From contig JAYFPO010000009.1 in the NCBI GenBank assembly GCA_034927685.1, positions 1 to 64,000 of the forward strand: a stretch of DNA of 64,000 nt, in the 5' to 3' direction. The stretch's first letter is position 1, and the number at the start of each line of letters is the position of its first letter. Under the pieces are notes generated by a model. The model saw only the letters and a list, made by a program, of their open reading frames with translations, was not told where the DNA came from and did no database searches. The stretch comes from RGIG3159 sp034927685 (lineage in GTDB: Bacteria; Bacillota; Clostridia; Oscillospirales; Oscillospiraceae). Both the position numbers and the translations under genes were made by a program. This document shows positions 42,059-51,097 of this stretch, piece after piece.

Positions 42059-42379
42059 TCACTGCGTTTGCAGCCAGTTCGAAATATCCTCCTGGGAAGC
42101 CGGCGCGACCAGCTTCTCCCCGGGGGCGCCGTCCCGGAACAGATACAAGGTCGGGATGACCTCAACGCCGAACCGAGATTCCAGATCGGGCTGCTCGTCG
42201 ATGTTGACCTTGCCAACCGCGACTTTGCCCTCCAATTGCTCCGCCAGCCTGTCCAGAACCGGGCCAAGACGGCGGCAGTAGGTGCACCACGGAGCCCAGA
42301 ACTCCAAAAGGACCGGCAGCGTTGACTGCTTCACATCCAAATCAAAGGCTTCTTTCGTAATTGTTTTGATTGCCATCAT
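42059..42379 (-). CDS. trxA: Thioredoxin
   Basis: A 106-residue thioredoxin with the active site WAPWCTYC (Cys32, Cys35). The usual WCGPC is replaced by WCTYC, an uncommon redox pair seen in some anaerobe thioredoxins. The cis-Pro segment EVIPTLYLF is intact. The ribosome site GGAGG precedes two ATG codons in a row. First gene of the trxA-trxB operon. Confidence 0.94.
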   Translation of the reverse strand: MMAIKTITKEAFDLDVKQSTLPVLLEFWAPWCTYCRRLGPVLDRLAEQLEGKVAVGKVNIDEQPDLESRFGVEVIPTLYLFRDGAPGEKLVAPASQEDISNWLQTQ

Positions 42380-42532
42380 CGGATCCTCCTTCGTATTTTT
42401 CTGACCTTTTCTGACGATAGTTTACCGCATTGCCGCTGTCCTATCTGTAACAAAGTTACGTTGCGAACAATTCCGGTACCAAAGACCAAAAAATCGGCGG
42501 CGAAGCGGGAATTTCTTAGGCAAATTGCCAAA

Positions 42533-42561
42533 TAGACTTTCTCACGACCGCATGATAAAAT
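42533..42561 (+). promoter_or_regulatory. Promoter of the T-box-controlled ABC transporter
   Basis: TAGACT (42533-42538), 17-bp spacer, TAAAAT (42556-42561). Transcription would begin about 42568, at the base of the T-box leader. Confidence 0.6.
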
Positions 42562-42567
42562 GCCCGT

Positions 42568-42845
42568 ATATAGGGAAACTGTTGAGGAAGAGTGAGTAAC
42601 CTCTTTGATGCTGTTGCAGAGAGCCGCAGGCGGTGCGATTGCGGTACAGACAGAGGAGCGTGAATGGGCTTCTGAGGGCAAACGGAAAACAGCTGCGGCT
42701 GTTGTATGGGCGCCGGAGTTGGTACTCCGTTAACAAGATCCGCTGTATGTTCGTACAGACAGAGCGGGCACAATTTGTGCCAAGCCGGGTGGCACCACAG
42801 GTAACGACCTGCCCCAGCAAGATTTCTTGCTGGGGCGGTTTTTTT
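42568..42845 (+). promoter_or_regulatory. T-box leader, tryptophan specifier
   Basis: A T-box riboswitch. The conserved T-box GCCGGGTGGCACC lies at 42784-42796 within the antiterminator. A strong intrinsic terminator follows at 42811, and stem I carries GTGAA followed by TGG (42665-42667) in the specifier-loop position (GAA-specifier). TGG is the Trp codon. The TGGC of the antiterminator bulge would pair with the tRNA end whose discriminator is G, as in bacterial tRNA-Trp. Uncharged tRNA-Trp would allow read-through into the transporter genes. It fits the known trpXYZ T-box regulon. Confidence 0.9.
42811..42845 (+). terminator. Regulated terminator of the T-box leader
   Basis: An 11-bp stem (42811-42821 with 42826-42836) with a 4-nt loop and an eight-T run (42839-42845 region). 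Its left arm overlaps the bases needed for the antiterminator. Confidence 0.88.
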
Positions 42846-42938
42846 GTGTTTGGAGGATACTATGTTTTTGATGACCAGACGATGGCGGCTAATTTTCCCG
42901 ATCTACCAACGAAATTTTTGAATGAGGAGAATTACAAC

Positions 42939-43904
42939 ATGAAACAGCATATAATTGTCTGCGGCGCGCTGTCGCTGCTTTTGGTCGCATCTCTCTGCGC
43001 CTGCGGCGCGAAAAAGGTCCCGGTCATCGGGATCAGCCAATATGGGGAGCACGCCTCGCTGGATAACTGCCGGGAGGGCTTTCTTCAGGGCCTGACCGAC
43101 GCGGGACTGGAGGAGGGCAAGGATTATACGGTCGACTACCAGAATGCCGGCTTTGATGATGCGGTTGCCACACAGATTGCCCAGACCTTCTCCGCGAACG
43201 ACGTTGCGCTGATGTGCGCCATCGCGACGCCCTCGGCCACGGCCTGCTACGCCGCGGCGGAGAACAAGGACATTCCCGTGATCTTTACCGCCATTACCGA
43301 CCCGGAAAGCGCGGCGCTCGTGGACGGAAACGTCACCGGCACCAGCGACAAGCTGCCGGTGGAGGCGCAGATGGATCTGATCCGCATGATGCAGCCCGAC
43401 GCGGACACCATCGGCATCATCTACACCACCTCCGAGCCAAACTCCGTCTCCGCCATTGCAGAATATGAAGAGAAGGCGGGCAATTACGGCTTCACGATCG
43501 ACGCCATCGGCGTCACGGCGCAGGCCGAGGTGACGCAGGCCACGGATACGCTGATTAAAGATCAGGTGGACTGCATTTCCAACTTGACCGACAACAACGT
43601 GGTGGGCGTGCTGTCCTCCATACTGGAAAAGACCGACGAGGCGGGGATTCCGGTCTACGGCAGCGAGGTAGAGCAGGTCAAGCTCGGCTGCGTCGCCGCC
43701 GCCGGCATCAACTATTACGAGCTGGGACGCCAGACCGGCGCCATGGCAGCCAAGGTCCTGACGGGGGAGAGCAAGGCCTCCGATATGCCCTATGAGACCA
43801 TTTCCGAGTATGGGATCTATATCAACTCCGAAGCCATTGCGGCGATGAACCTGACCGTCCCGGCTTCCATCGCCGACCGCGCCCTGGAAGCGGCGGAGCA
43901 ATAA
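42939..43904 (+). CDS. trpX: ABC transporter substrate-binding lipoprotein, tryptophan type
   Basis: A 321-residue exported lipoprotein of the ABC_sub_bind (PF04392) family. The signal ends in SLCAC (lipobox), and the two-lobe fold begins VPVIGISQYGEHASLDNCREG, with later DCISNLTDNNVVGVL. Family members regulated by Trp T-boxes are called TrpX. The true start is the ATG 42939 after GAGGAG; the longer frame reaching back to 42633 is read from the T-box RNA. Specificity for tryptophan is inferred from the leader. Confidence 0.9.
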   Translation: MKQHIIVCGALSLLLVASLCACGAKKVPVIGISQYGEHASLDNCREGFLQGLTDAGLEEGKDYTVDYQNAGFDDAVATQIAQTFSANDVALMCAIATPSATACYAAAENKDIPVIFTAITDPESAALVDGNVTGTSDKLPVEAQMDLIRMMQPDADTIGIIYTTSEPNSVSAIAEYEEKAGNYGFTIDAIGVTAQAEVTQATDTLIKDQVDCISNLTDNNVVGVLSSILEKTDEAGIPVYGSEVEQVKLGCVAAAGINYYELGRQTGAMAAKVLTGESKASDMPYETISEYGIYINSEAIAAMNLTVPASIADRALEAAEQ

Positions 43905-43933
43905 CCGGAACGTGAAATTAAGGAGAGACGACG

Positions 43934-44821
43934 ATGTTGGATTTAATCATCAGTACGCTGACGCAGGGGCTGATCTATGCGCTTCTCTCCTACGGCATCT
44001 ATATCACCTATAAGATCCTGGATTTTCCGGATCTGACCGTGGATGGCAGCTTCCCCCTGGGGGCTGCCATCACGGCCGTCCTGCTGGTAAATGGCTGCAA
44101 TCCCTATCTTGCGCTGGGAATCTCCCTGGCGGCAGGAGCCGTGGCCGGACTCTGTACCGGACTGATCCACGTCCGTCTGGGCGTGCGGGACCTGCTGGCC
44201 GGCATCATTACCATGACGGCGCTGTTCTCCATCAACCTGCAAATTGCCGGCTCCAACCTGCCGGTGGAGCGGGCCATCGATACGATTTTCACTGCCGCGC
44301 CCACGATGGCGCTGCTGGGTTCGCTGAGCCTGCTCATGCGGAAGCTGCTGCTGACCGCCTTCCTGGCAATTCTGGGCAAGGTCGGGCTGGACTTATTCCT
44401 GCAGACCAGGAGCGGCCTGCTGCTGCGGGCGACCGGCAACAACGCGGCGCTGGTCACCACGCTGGCGAGAGACAAGGGGAGCATGAAGATTCTGGGACTT
44501 ACCATCGCCAATGCCTTTGTCGCGCTGTCCGGCTCCGTGGTCTGTCAGGAGCAGCGCGCGTTTTCCGCCACCATGGGTACCGGGCAGATGATCTTCGGCC
44601 TGGCGGCGGTCATCATCGGCAGCACCCTGTTCAAAAAGCTTGGATTTGTCAAAGGAACCACGGCCGCGCTCTGCGGCAGCATCCTCTATAAGGCTTGCAT
44701 CCAGGTGGCGATCAGCCTGGGCCTGCCGGCCAACCTGCTGAAGCTGATCACGGCGGTGCTGTTCCTGTTGGTGCTGGTCTGCGGCAATCTGGAGAAGAAG
44801 GGGGCGAAGCGCCATGCTTGA
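43934..44821 (+). CDS. trpY: ABC transporter permease, tryptophan type
   Basis: A 295-residue integral membrane protein with eight or more hydrophobic helices. It belongs to the BPD_transp_2 (LivH/RbsC-like) permeases that pair with PF04392 binding proteins, shown by ILDFPDLTVDGSFPLGAAI and IIGSTLFKKLGFVKGTTAAL. It lies between the binding-protein and ATPase genes and overlaps the ATPase by 8 nt. Confidence 0.88.
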   Translation: MLDLIISTLTQGLIYALLSYGIYITYKILDFPDLTVDGSFPLGAAITAVLLVNGCNPYLALGISLAAGAVAGLCTGLIHVRLGVRDLLAGIITMTALFSINLQIAGSNLPVERAIDTIFTAAPTMALLGSLSLLMRKLLLTAFLAILGKVGLDLFLQTRSGLLLRATGNNAALVTTLARDKGSMKILGLTIANAFVALSGSVVCQEQRAFSATMGTGQMIFGLAAVIIGSTLFKKLGFVKGTTAALCGSILYKACIQVAISLGLPANLLKLITAVLFLLVLVCGNLEKKGAKRHA

Positions 44822-45587
44822 ACTGAAGCATATCGACAAGGTCTATCATCCGGGTACGGTGACGGAAGCCTGCCTGTTCCGGGATTTTAACCTCTCTATC
44901 GAGGACGGCTCCTTCGTGGCGGTCGTGGGCAGCAACGGCAGCGGCAAGACCAGTATGCTGAATATCATCTGCGGCTCGATTCCGGCGACTGCCGGTGTTG
45001 TGGAGGTTGGCGGCCATGTCGTCAGCCGGGAGAAGGAGTTTCGGCGCTACCGGCGCATGGGCCGCGTGTATCAGAATCCGGCCATGGGAACCTGCCCGGA
45101 CCTGACCATTCTGGAAAATATGTCGCTGGCGGACCAAAAGGGAAAGCCCTTCGGCCTGCAGCGCGGCGTCAACCGAAAGCGGACGGACGCCTATCGGGCG
45201 ATGCTGGCGGAGCTGGGCCTGGGATTGGAAGATAAGCTGGAGGTTCGCATGGGCAGTCTGTCCGGGGGACAGCGACAGGCTGTGGCTATGCTGATGGCCA
45301 CAATGACGCCGATCGATTTTCTGATTCTGGATGAGCATACGGCGGCGCTGGACCCAAAGACTGCCGACACGATTATGGCCCTGACGGATCGGATTGTCCG
45401 GGAGAAACGCCTGACGGCTATCATGGTTACCCACAATCTGCGTTACGCGGTGGAATATGGCGACCGGCTGCTGATGCTGGATAAAGGGCAGATCGTTCTG
45501 GATTGCCACGGCCCGGAAAAACGGAAAACAGGCGTGGAGGAGCTCCTCCGCCTGTTCAACTCCATCAGCGTGGAGTGCGGAAATTAA
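44814..45587 (+). CDS. trpZ: ABC transporter ATP-binding protein, tryptophan type
   Basis: A 257-residue ATPase. Walker A is GSNGSGKTSML (about residues 38-48), the signature is LSGGQRQAVAMLMA (about 148-161), Walker B is DFLILDEHTAALD and the switch His lies in MVTHNLRYAV. It powers the importer encoded by the two preceding genes. The operon ends at a 19-bp hairpin. Confidence 0.92.
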   Translation: MLELKHIDKVYHPGTVTEACLFRDFNLSIEDGSFVAVVGSNGSGKTSMLNIICGSIPATAGVVEVGGHVVSREKEFRRYRRMGRVYQNPAMGTCPDLTILENMSLADQKGKPFGLQRGVNRKRTDAYRAMLAELGLGLEDKLEVRMGSLSGGQRQAVAMLMATMTPIDFLILDEHTAALDPKTADTIMALTDRIVREKRLTAIMVTHNLRYAVEYGDRLLMLDKGQIVLDCHGPEKRKTGVEELLRLFNSISVECGN

Positions 45588-45590
45588 CAA

Positions 45591-45636
45591 AAGCAGGACC
45601 CACCGCAAAATTCATGGTTTGCGGTGGGTCCTGCTT
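45591..45636. terminator. Bidirectional terminator after trpZ
   Basis: A 19-bp perfect stem (45591-45609 with 45618-45636) and 8-nt loop between convergent trpZ and the HD-domain gene (stop at 45641). Confidence 0.85.
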
Positions 45637-45640
45637 GCAA

Positions 45641-46300
45641 TCAGATCAGCTGTTGCTCGTTGATCATCAGCTTAAATTGAAGCCCCAGCTTCTCCGCCGC
45701 CTTCCGGCACAGAATCATCCGCTCCATGAAGATCTCGAAGTAGTCCATCACGGAGCCATAATGCGTGTCGACGGACAGCTTCAGCTTGATGAGCGTGTGG
45801 GTCTCGTTGATTTTCAGTTCCGCTTTTTTGACCGAGTAGTTGACCCGGTCGTGGATATCGAAGGCGGTCGCGTCCTGGTTGCGGACACGGCTGCGCCGTA
45901 CATCGGACTTGTCCGCCAGAATCAGCGCCGCCGCCATGGGGGAGACGGGACGGCCGGTGCCCTCATCGTGGTTGCCGATGGCGGTGACGATTTCGGAGAT
46001 TTCCGCCGGGTCCATGCCCAGTTTATCCAGAATCCGAAAGGCCATGACGGCACCGCTCTGGGAGTGCTCCACCCGATTGACCAGATTGCCAATGTCGTGG
46101 AGATAGGCCGCGATCTGCACCAGCTCTACCTCCCGCTCCGGGAAGCCGAGGGTCTCCATAATATATTTCGCGTTGGCGGCGACGATGCCAACGTGGGCAA
46201 AGCTGTGCTCCGTAAAGCCGAGCGAGACCAGAGATTCATCGGCTTTTGCAATATAGGTGTTGACAGCCTCGTTTTTTCGAATCTGGTCTAATGTAACCAT
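45641..46300 (-). CDS. HD-domain phosphohydrolase-like protein
   Basis: A 219-residue cytosolic protein with an HD domain. The metal ligands are His36 (FAHVGIV), His68-Asp69 in AAYLHDIGN and a later His/Asp in GNHDEG (about 108-110), then ADKSDVRRSRVR. HD proteins are metal-dependent phosphohydrolases, often for nucleotides. It ends convergently with trpZ and is separated by only 10 bp from the histidine kinase gene, so it may be the last gene of that operon. Confidence 0.85.
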   Translation of the reverse strand: MVTLDQIRKNEAVNTYIAKADESLVSLGFTEHSFAHVGIVAANAKYIMETLGFPEREVELVQIAAYLHDIGNLVNRVEHSQSGAVMAFRILDKLGMDPAEISEIVTAIGNHDEGTGRPVSPMAAALILADKSDVRRSRVRNQDATAFDIHDRVNYSVKKAELKINETHTLIKLKLSVDTHYGSVMDYFEIFMERMILCRKAAEKLGLQFKLMINEQQLI

Positions 46301-46310
46301 GATGTTCCTT

Positions 46311-47957
46311 TCATTGCAGGAAGGTCAGCGTGACGGTGGTGCCGACGCCGGGCTCGCTCTGGAGCGCAACGCGGGCATCGTGGTACTGTGCGCCATGCTT
46401 GACAATGGAGAGGCCCAGACCGGTACCGCCAATTTCTTTACTGTGGCTCTTATCCACCCGGTAGAAGCGTTCGAAGACCCGGCTCTGGTGCGTATAGGGG
46501 ATGCCGATGCCGGTATCCGCCACCACGAGCCGCGCACCGCTGCCCTGCGGCCGAACGGTGACAGTGACGCTGCCGCCGTCCTTGTTGTACTTGATGGCGT
46601 TGTCACAGAGATTGTAGACCATCTCGCTGAGAATCGGCCAGACACCGTGAATGTGGACGGGTTCGCTGACAAGCTGCAGGGAGACTTGCTTTTTTTCCGC
46701 CGCCGACCGCAGAGAATCCAAAGATTCCCGGCAGAGTGCGCTGAGATCGACGTCTTCCCGCTCGAACATCCGGGAATTTTCGTCCAGCTTGGAGAGATTC
46801 AGAATGTCGTCCACAAGGTCGATGAGCCGCCGGGACTCGTGGTAGATGTCACCCGCGAATTCGCGGGCCTTCTCAGGGGGAACCAGGCCGTCCTTCATGA
46901 GCTCGGCGAAGCCGGTGATGGAGGTCAGCGGCGTTTTAAGCTCATGGGAGACGTTGGCGGAAAATTCCCGCCGCAACGCCTCGCGCTGCTCTCGCTCCGT
47001 CACGTCCATCAGAATGACCGCGGCGCCGGGGACCTGCCCGTCCGCGGTGACGGGACTTGCGATCACCTGCCAGGTCCGGTCCTCCCGGGTCAGAAGCTGC
47101 TCAGAGCGACTGCCGGAGAGGGCGGTCTCCGCCGCCGACACGATCTCTCGGGTGCTGCTGCTGCGCAGGTTTTTTTCTTCGCTGTCCGCAATGTCCAGCA
47201 GCCGCAGGGCGCTCTGGTTGCAGGAGAGAATGTTCAGCTTGCGGTCCAGCAGCAAAAATCCCTCGCTCATATTGTCTGCGATGGCCGCGAAGTCCTGCTG
47301 GCGCCGGCTCAGCTCTGCCATCTGGGCGCGGATGATCCGGTTCTGATCGCTCAGCCGTGTGACCAGAGGGGAAAGCTCCGGGTAGGTTTCGCTGCAGGCG
47401 GGATTGTCCGGATCGATTTCGTTGATGGGGCCGGTGATTTGTCGGGCGAGCCGGAAAGCCAGCACGGCGGAGAGCAGCAGTACCAATACTGTGATCCAGA
47501 GGATCGGGGAGATCAGCGCCCCCATCATGGAGGACATGGCGTGCTGGGCACAGGAGACCCGGAGCACCGTCCCATCGTCCATGCGCAGCGCGTAGTAGAG
47601 CGTTCGCTGCAGCAGCGTTTCGGAGACGTGGGAGCTTTGGCCAAATCCGTCCGTCAGGGCTTCCTGTACCTCTGCGCGGCCCAGATGATTTTCCATCGCC
47701 GCGGCGTCCGCCGCGCTGTCGTAGAGCACCGTGCCGTCCGTATCGATCCAGGTGACACGGTCGGAGGACTGGAGCGTGCGCAGGTAGCTTTCGCCGGAAA
47801 GCGCCATGCCGTGCGAAATATAGTCGGCGGCGGTGGAGAGCTCTGAGAACACCTGCGCCTCGTAGTACCGGTAGAGGACGCCGAAAAACAGCACGGAAGA
47901 AATTACCAGCACGGAAATGCCGACCAGAAAGGCGCTGCGGAACATTTTTTTTGTCAC
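46311..47957 (-). CDS. PhoR-like sensor histidine kinase
   Basis: A 548-residue membrane sensor kinase. Two membrane helices (about residues 9-30 and 168-190) flank an extracellular domain. A PAS-like region (about 240-330) follows, then HisKA with the phospho-His in NVSHELKTPLTSITGFAE (about 355) and an HATPase with DNAIKYNKDGGSVTVTV, GIGIPYTH and GTGLGLSIVK. It overlaps the response regulator by 4 nt. Neighbouring Na/phosphate cotransporter and Pho-box-like repeats suggest phosphate control (PhoR). Confidence 0.9.
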   Translation of the reverse strand: MTKKMFRSAFLVGISVLVISSVLFFGVLYRYYEAQVFSELSTAADYISHGMALSGESYLRTLQSSDRVTWIDTDGTVLYDSAADAAAMENHLGRAEVQEALTDGFGQSSHVSETLLQRTLYYALRMDDGTVLRVSCAQHAMSSMMGALISPILWITVLVLLLSAVLAFRLARQITGPINEIDPDNPACSETYPELSPLVTRLSDQNRIIRAQMAELSRRQQDFAAIADNMSEGFLLLDRKLNILSCNQSALRLLDIADSEEKNLRSSSTREIVSAAETALSGSRSEQLLTREDRTWQVIASPVTADGQVPGAAVILMDVTEREQREALRREFSANVSHELKTPLTSITGFAELMKDGLVPPEKAREFAGDIYHESRRLIDLVDDILNLSKLDENSRMFEREDVDLSALCRESLDSLRSAAEKKQVSLQLVSEPVHIHGVWPILSEMVYNLCDNAIKYNKDGGSVTVTVRPQGSGARLVVADTGIGIPYTHQSRVFERFYRVDKSHSKEIGGTGLGLSIVKHGAQYHDARVALQSEPGVGTTVTLTFLQ

Positions 47958-48628
47958 TGACCGCCACGCATTCTGTAGCCAATGCCCCGCACGGTCTCAA
48001 TGCAGCTTCCGGCTTCGCCGAGCTTGGCCCGCAGCGTCCGGATGTGGACGTCCAGCGTCCGGTTTTCCCGATCCAGCTCCGTACCCCAGATTTTATACAT
48101 CAGAATGTCACGGGTGAGCACGATTCCCTGGTTCTCGAGCAGCAGACAGAGCAGCTCAAATTCCTTATGGGTCAGTGTGACCTCCTGCCCCTCCACCTGC
48201 ACCAGATGCTTGCCCGGGCAGAGAGAGAGAGAGCCAACCTTGTACTCTCTGGGCGAGGCGTCGGGTTCGGCACGGCGCAGCACAGCACGAATCCGGGCCA
48301 CCAGCTCCATCATACCAAAGGGCTTGGAGATAAAGTCGTCGGCGCCGTTGTCCAGCCCGATTACCCGGTCATACTCCGTATTTTTGGCGGTCAGCATAAT
48401 GACAGGCAGCTTTTTGGTCGCGCCCGCGGCCCGCAGCTTTTGCAGCACAGAGAGACCATCCTCCTCCGGCAGCATGATGTCGAGCAGTACCAGATCAGGC
48501 TGCGCCTTACTCATGGCCTTCCAGAAACGGCCGGGCGTTTCAAATCCCAACGCCTCAATTCCCTGACTCTCCAGGGCGTAAATCACCAGCTTGCGGATGC
48601 TGTCATCGTCTTCCAGCAGATAAATCAT
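47954..48628 (-). CDS. PhoB/PhoP-like response regulator
   Basis: A 224-residue OmpR/PhoB-type regulator. The receiver domain begins MIYLLEDDDSIRKLVIYALE (acidic pocket), with the phosphoacceptor Asp in DLVLLDIMLPEEDG (about residue 52) and Lys in LTAKN. The C-terminal winged helix ends with TLDVHIRTLRAKLGEAGSCI. I start at the ATG 48628 after GGGAGGTG; the frame reaching 48679 is longer. It lies upstream of, and overlaps, the kinase gene. Confidence 0.92.
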   Translation of the reverse strand: MIYLLEDDDSIRKLVIYALESQGIEALGFETPGRFWKAMSKAQPDLVLLDIMLPEEDGLSVLQKLRAAGATKKLPVIMLTAKNTEYDRVIGLDNGADDFISKPFGMMELVARIRAVLRRAEPDASPREYKVGSLSLCPGKHLVQVEGQEVTLTHKEFELLCLLLENQGIVLTRDILMYKIWGTELDRENRTLDVHIRTLRAKLGEAGSCIETVRGIGYRMRGGQ

Positions 48629-48698
48629 GCGTTTCACCTCCCTTTTTCTCAGAATACCGCGCCGATGTAAAATGCGCAATCGCGCATATGCTAAATCT

Positions 48699-48808
48699 AT
48701 GTTAAATTATACGACGCTTTCCGGCAAAAGCCAACAGGATTTCTCTAATTTAACATAAATTTTACTTAAAAACTGCATCAGATTTAACGTTGCCCCCTTA
48801 TGTTAAAT
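48699..48808. promoter_or_regulatory. Pho-box-like repeats between the two-component system and the phosphate transporter
   Basis: ATGTTAAAT occurs at 48699-48707 and 48800-48808, its inverse ATTTAACAT at 48748-48756, and related TTTACTT and TTTAACG at 48761-48767 and 48783-48789. TTAACA at 48750 and TTTACT at 48761 are one 11-bp turn apart, like PhoP/PhoB direct repeats. The copies cover the region between divergent genes. Binding by the adjacent regulator is inferred. Confidence 0.6.
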
Positions 48809-48830
48809 AAGACGAAGTATCGAAGGGAGC

Positions 48831-50597
48831 GTGGAGATTCTGGGAATTTCCAATGTGATCGCGCTGTTGAGCGGCGTTGCCCTGTTTCTGTTTGGCATGT
48901 GCCTGATGGGAGAGGGACTCAAAATGGTGGCCGGCAACAAGCTGGAGATCATTCTGTACAGATTGAGCAGTACGCCGCTGCGAGGGCTGCTGCTGGGCAT
49001 GGGCGTGACAGCGGTTATCCAGTCCTCATCAGCCACCTCCGTCATGGTGGTCGGCTTTGTCAATTCCGGAATGATGAAGGTCCGCCAGGCCATCGGCATT
49101 GTCATGGGCGCCATTGTCGGCACCAGTGTGACGGGCTGGATCATATGCCTCAGCTATCTGGGCGGCGGTTCGGGCTGGGTGGAGCTGTTCTCCACCACGA
49201 CGCTGACCGGTATCATCGCCGTGTCCGGTATCGTGCTGCGGATGTTCTGCCGCGATCAGACCAAAAACCACATCGGTAATATTTTCCTGGGCTTCGCCGT
49301 GCTGATGTTCGGCATGCAGGCCATGAGCGGCGCGGTGGCGCCGCTCAAGGAGAGCGAATCCTTCGTGCGGTTGCTGACTGCTTTTTCAAACCCGCTGCTG
49401 GGGATTCTGGTTGGTATTATCTTTACCAGCATTTTGCAGAGCTGCTCTGCGGCTGTCGGTATTTTGCAGGCGCTGTCCGTGACGGGTGCAATTCAGTTTT
49501 CCGCTGCTCTCCCGATGATTATGGGCATTGCCATCGGCGCCGCGGTGCCAGTGCTGCTCTCGGCGCTTGGCGCCAACGCGGACGGCAAGCGCACGGCGCT
49601 TGTCTATCTGGTGGTAGAGATGACCGGTGTCATTATCTGGGCCGCAATCTTCTATATTGCCAACGCGATCGTGGGTTTTTCTTTCCTGACCCTGGTAATG
49701 ACGCCCGTCAGCATCGCGTTGGTCAACACGCTGTTCCGCCTGGTTGAGATGGTGACGCTGATGCCCTTTGTGGATGTGATTGAGGCGCTGGTGACCGCGC
49801 TGGTTCCGGGCAGCGCGGCGCAGAAAGCGGCGATGGAGGACACGCTGAGCCTGGAGGAACGGTTTGTTCAGCACCCGGCGCTGGCCATTGAGCAGAGCCG
49901 GATCGCCGTTGAAAATATGGCGCGGGCGGCGCAGGACAATTTGCAGACGGCATTTTCCCTGCTGACCGCCTTTTCAGATGCTGGTTTTCGGTGCGTGGCG
50001 GAAAAGGAAGAGACGGTAGACCGCTACGAGGACGCACTGGGGACCTACCTGGTGAAGATCACCAGACAGGAGCTCTCGGAAAAGCAGAGCGAGGACGTCT
50101 CCAAGTTTTTACATACCATCTCCGACTTCGAGCGAATTTCGGACCATGCGGTCAATTTTTCCGAGGTGGCGCGGGAGATCAGCAAAAAGGGCATTGCGTT
50201 CTCCGAGGAGGCGGTCCGGGAACTGGGCACGCTGCGGTTGGCGGTGGCGGAGATCGTACGGATTGCCGTTGAGGCGTTCGTGCAAAATGACCTGCAGGAA
50301 GCGGCGCGCGTGGAGCCGTTGGAGGAGCTGATCGACAACCTCTGCGACGAGATGAAGCTGCATCACGTCGACCGGCTGCAAAAAGGCACCTGTACGCTGT
50401 TGCAGGGCTTCGTGTTCAACGACCTCGTTACCAACTTCGAGCGGGTCGCGGATCACTGCTCCAACATCGCTGTGGCAATGATCGAGCTGGAATCCGACGC
50501 CTTTGATACCCACGAGTATCTGAACAGCGTCAAGAGTATGCGTTCCGAGGCTTTCGACCGGTACTTTGAGGAGTATCAGGAAAAATTCGCGATTTGA
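48831..50597 (+). CDS. Na+/phosphate cotransporter with PhoU-like domain
   Basis: A 588-residue protein: an N-terminal membrane part of two repeated Na/Pi-cotransporter units (residues 1-330, with MGVTAVIQSSSATSVMVVGF and GIIFTSILQSCSAAVGILQA, the QSSSA/QSCSA signature pair), then a cytosolic PhoU-like helical bundle (about 370-588). It imports phosphate with sodium. The start is a GTG at 48831 after AAGGGAG. Divergent from the PhoB/PhoR-like genes, whose product probably regulates it. Confidence 0.92.
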   Translation: MEILGISNVIALLSGVALFLFGMCLMGEGLKMVAGNKLEIILYRLSSTPLRGLLLGMGVTAVIQSSSATSVMVVGFVNSGMMKVRQAIGIVMGAIVGTSVTGWIICLSYLGGGSGWVELFSTTTLTGIIAVSGIVLRMFCRDQTKNHIGNIFLGFAVLMFGMQAMSGAVAPLKESESFVRLLTAFSNPLLGILVGIIFTSILQSCSAAVGILQALSVTGAIQFSAALPMIMGIAIGAAVPVLLSALGANADGKRTALVYLVVEMTGVIIWAAIFYIANAIVGFSFLTLVMTPVSIALVNTLFRLVEMVTLMPFVDVIEALVTALVPGSAAQKAAMEDTLSLEERFVQHPALAIEQSRIAVENMARAAQDNLQTAFSLLTAFSDAGFRCVAEKEETVDRYEDALGTYLVKITRQELSEKQSEDVSKFLHTISDFERISDHAVNFSEVAREISKKGIAFSEEAVRELGTLRLAVAEIVRIAVEAFVQNDLQEAARVEPLEELIDNLCDEMKLHHVDRLQKGTCTLLQGFVFNDLVTNFERVADHCSNIAVAMIELESDAFDTHEYLNSVKSMRSEAFDRYFEEYQEKFAI

Positions 50598-50599
50598 TA

Positions 50600-50640
50600 A
50601 ACTGATCGGGCGGCTTGCGAGCAAGCCGCCCGTTCAGTTT
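50600..50640. terminator. Bidirectional terminator after the phosphate cotransporter
   Basis: A 12-bp core stem (50607-50618 with 50621-50632) extended by 6 bp across a T-T bulge, with a 2-nt loop, then TTT. Convergent genes end on both sides. Confidence 0.85.
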
Positions 50641-50659
50641 ATCCACGCAGACCATCGCA

Positions 50660-51097
50660 TCAGTCTTGGTTCTGCCTCTTTTTTGCAAGGTCGTTGGTGT
50701 CGAGGGTGCTCCTGAACACAAAAAACCGGTCGTAGAGAAATTCCAGAACGAAGTTGGCCACCATGTTGAGCGCGGTCACCAGATACTCGTTCCAGAGCAG
50801 CGTCTCCGCAAGGTGATTGCCAAGGATCGTGGAGACCGGCGTGAACACACAGTAGAAGCCAAACACCTTCGCCATCGCGACAGGGACGTTGGAGGCGGAT
50901 TGGAAGGTGTAGCGTCGGTTCAGCGTGAAATTCCAGAGTACGGAGAGAATCAGGGCGATCAGATAGCAGGGCCAGTAGGGCCAGCGGACCAGCTCATTCA
51001 ACAGCGCGAAGGACACAATCTGAATGAGTCCGGCAGAGATGGAAAAGAGCAAAAATTTCAGGGAGCGGAGCAGCTCTTTTTTTTGTTCCGATTTCAT
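50660..51097 (-). CDS. GtrA-like membrane protein, end of the kinase operon
   Basis: A 145-residue protein with four predicted helices and the GtrA motif WNFTLNRRYTFQSASN in the centre and FLYDRFFVFRSTLD near the C terminus. Its start overlaps the end of the FGGY kinase (ATGA), so it is translated with it. It is only distantly similar to the GtrA at 39736. Why a lipid-linked-sugar-type protein ends a catabolic-looking operon is unclear. Confidence 0.87.
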   Translation of the reverse strand: MKSEQKKELLRSLKFLLFSISAGLIQIVSFALLNELVRWPYWPCYLIALILSVLWNFTLNRRYTFQSASNVPVAMAKVFGFYCVFTPVSTILGNHLAETLLWNEYLVTALNMVANFVLEFLYDRFFVFRSTLDTNDLAKKRQNQD

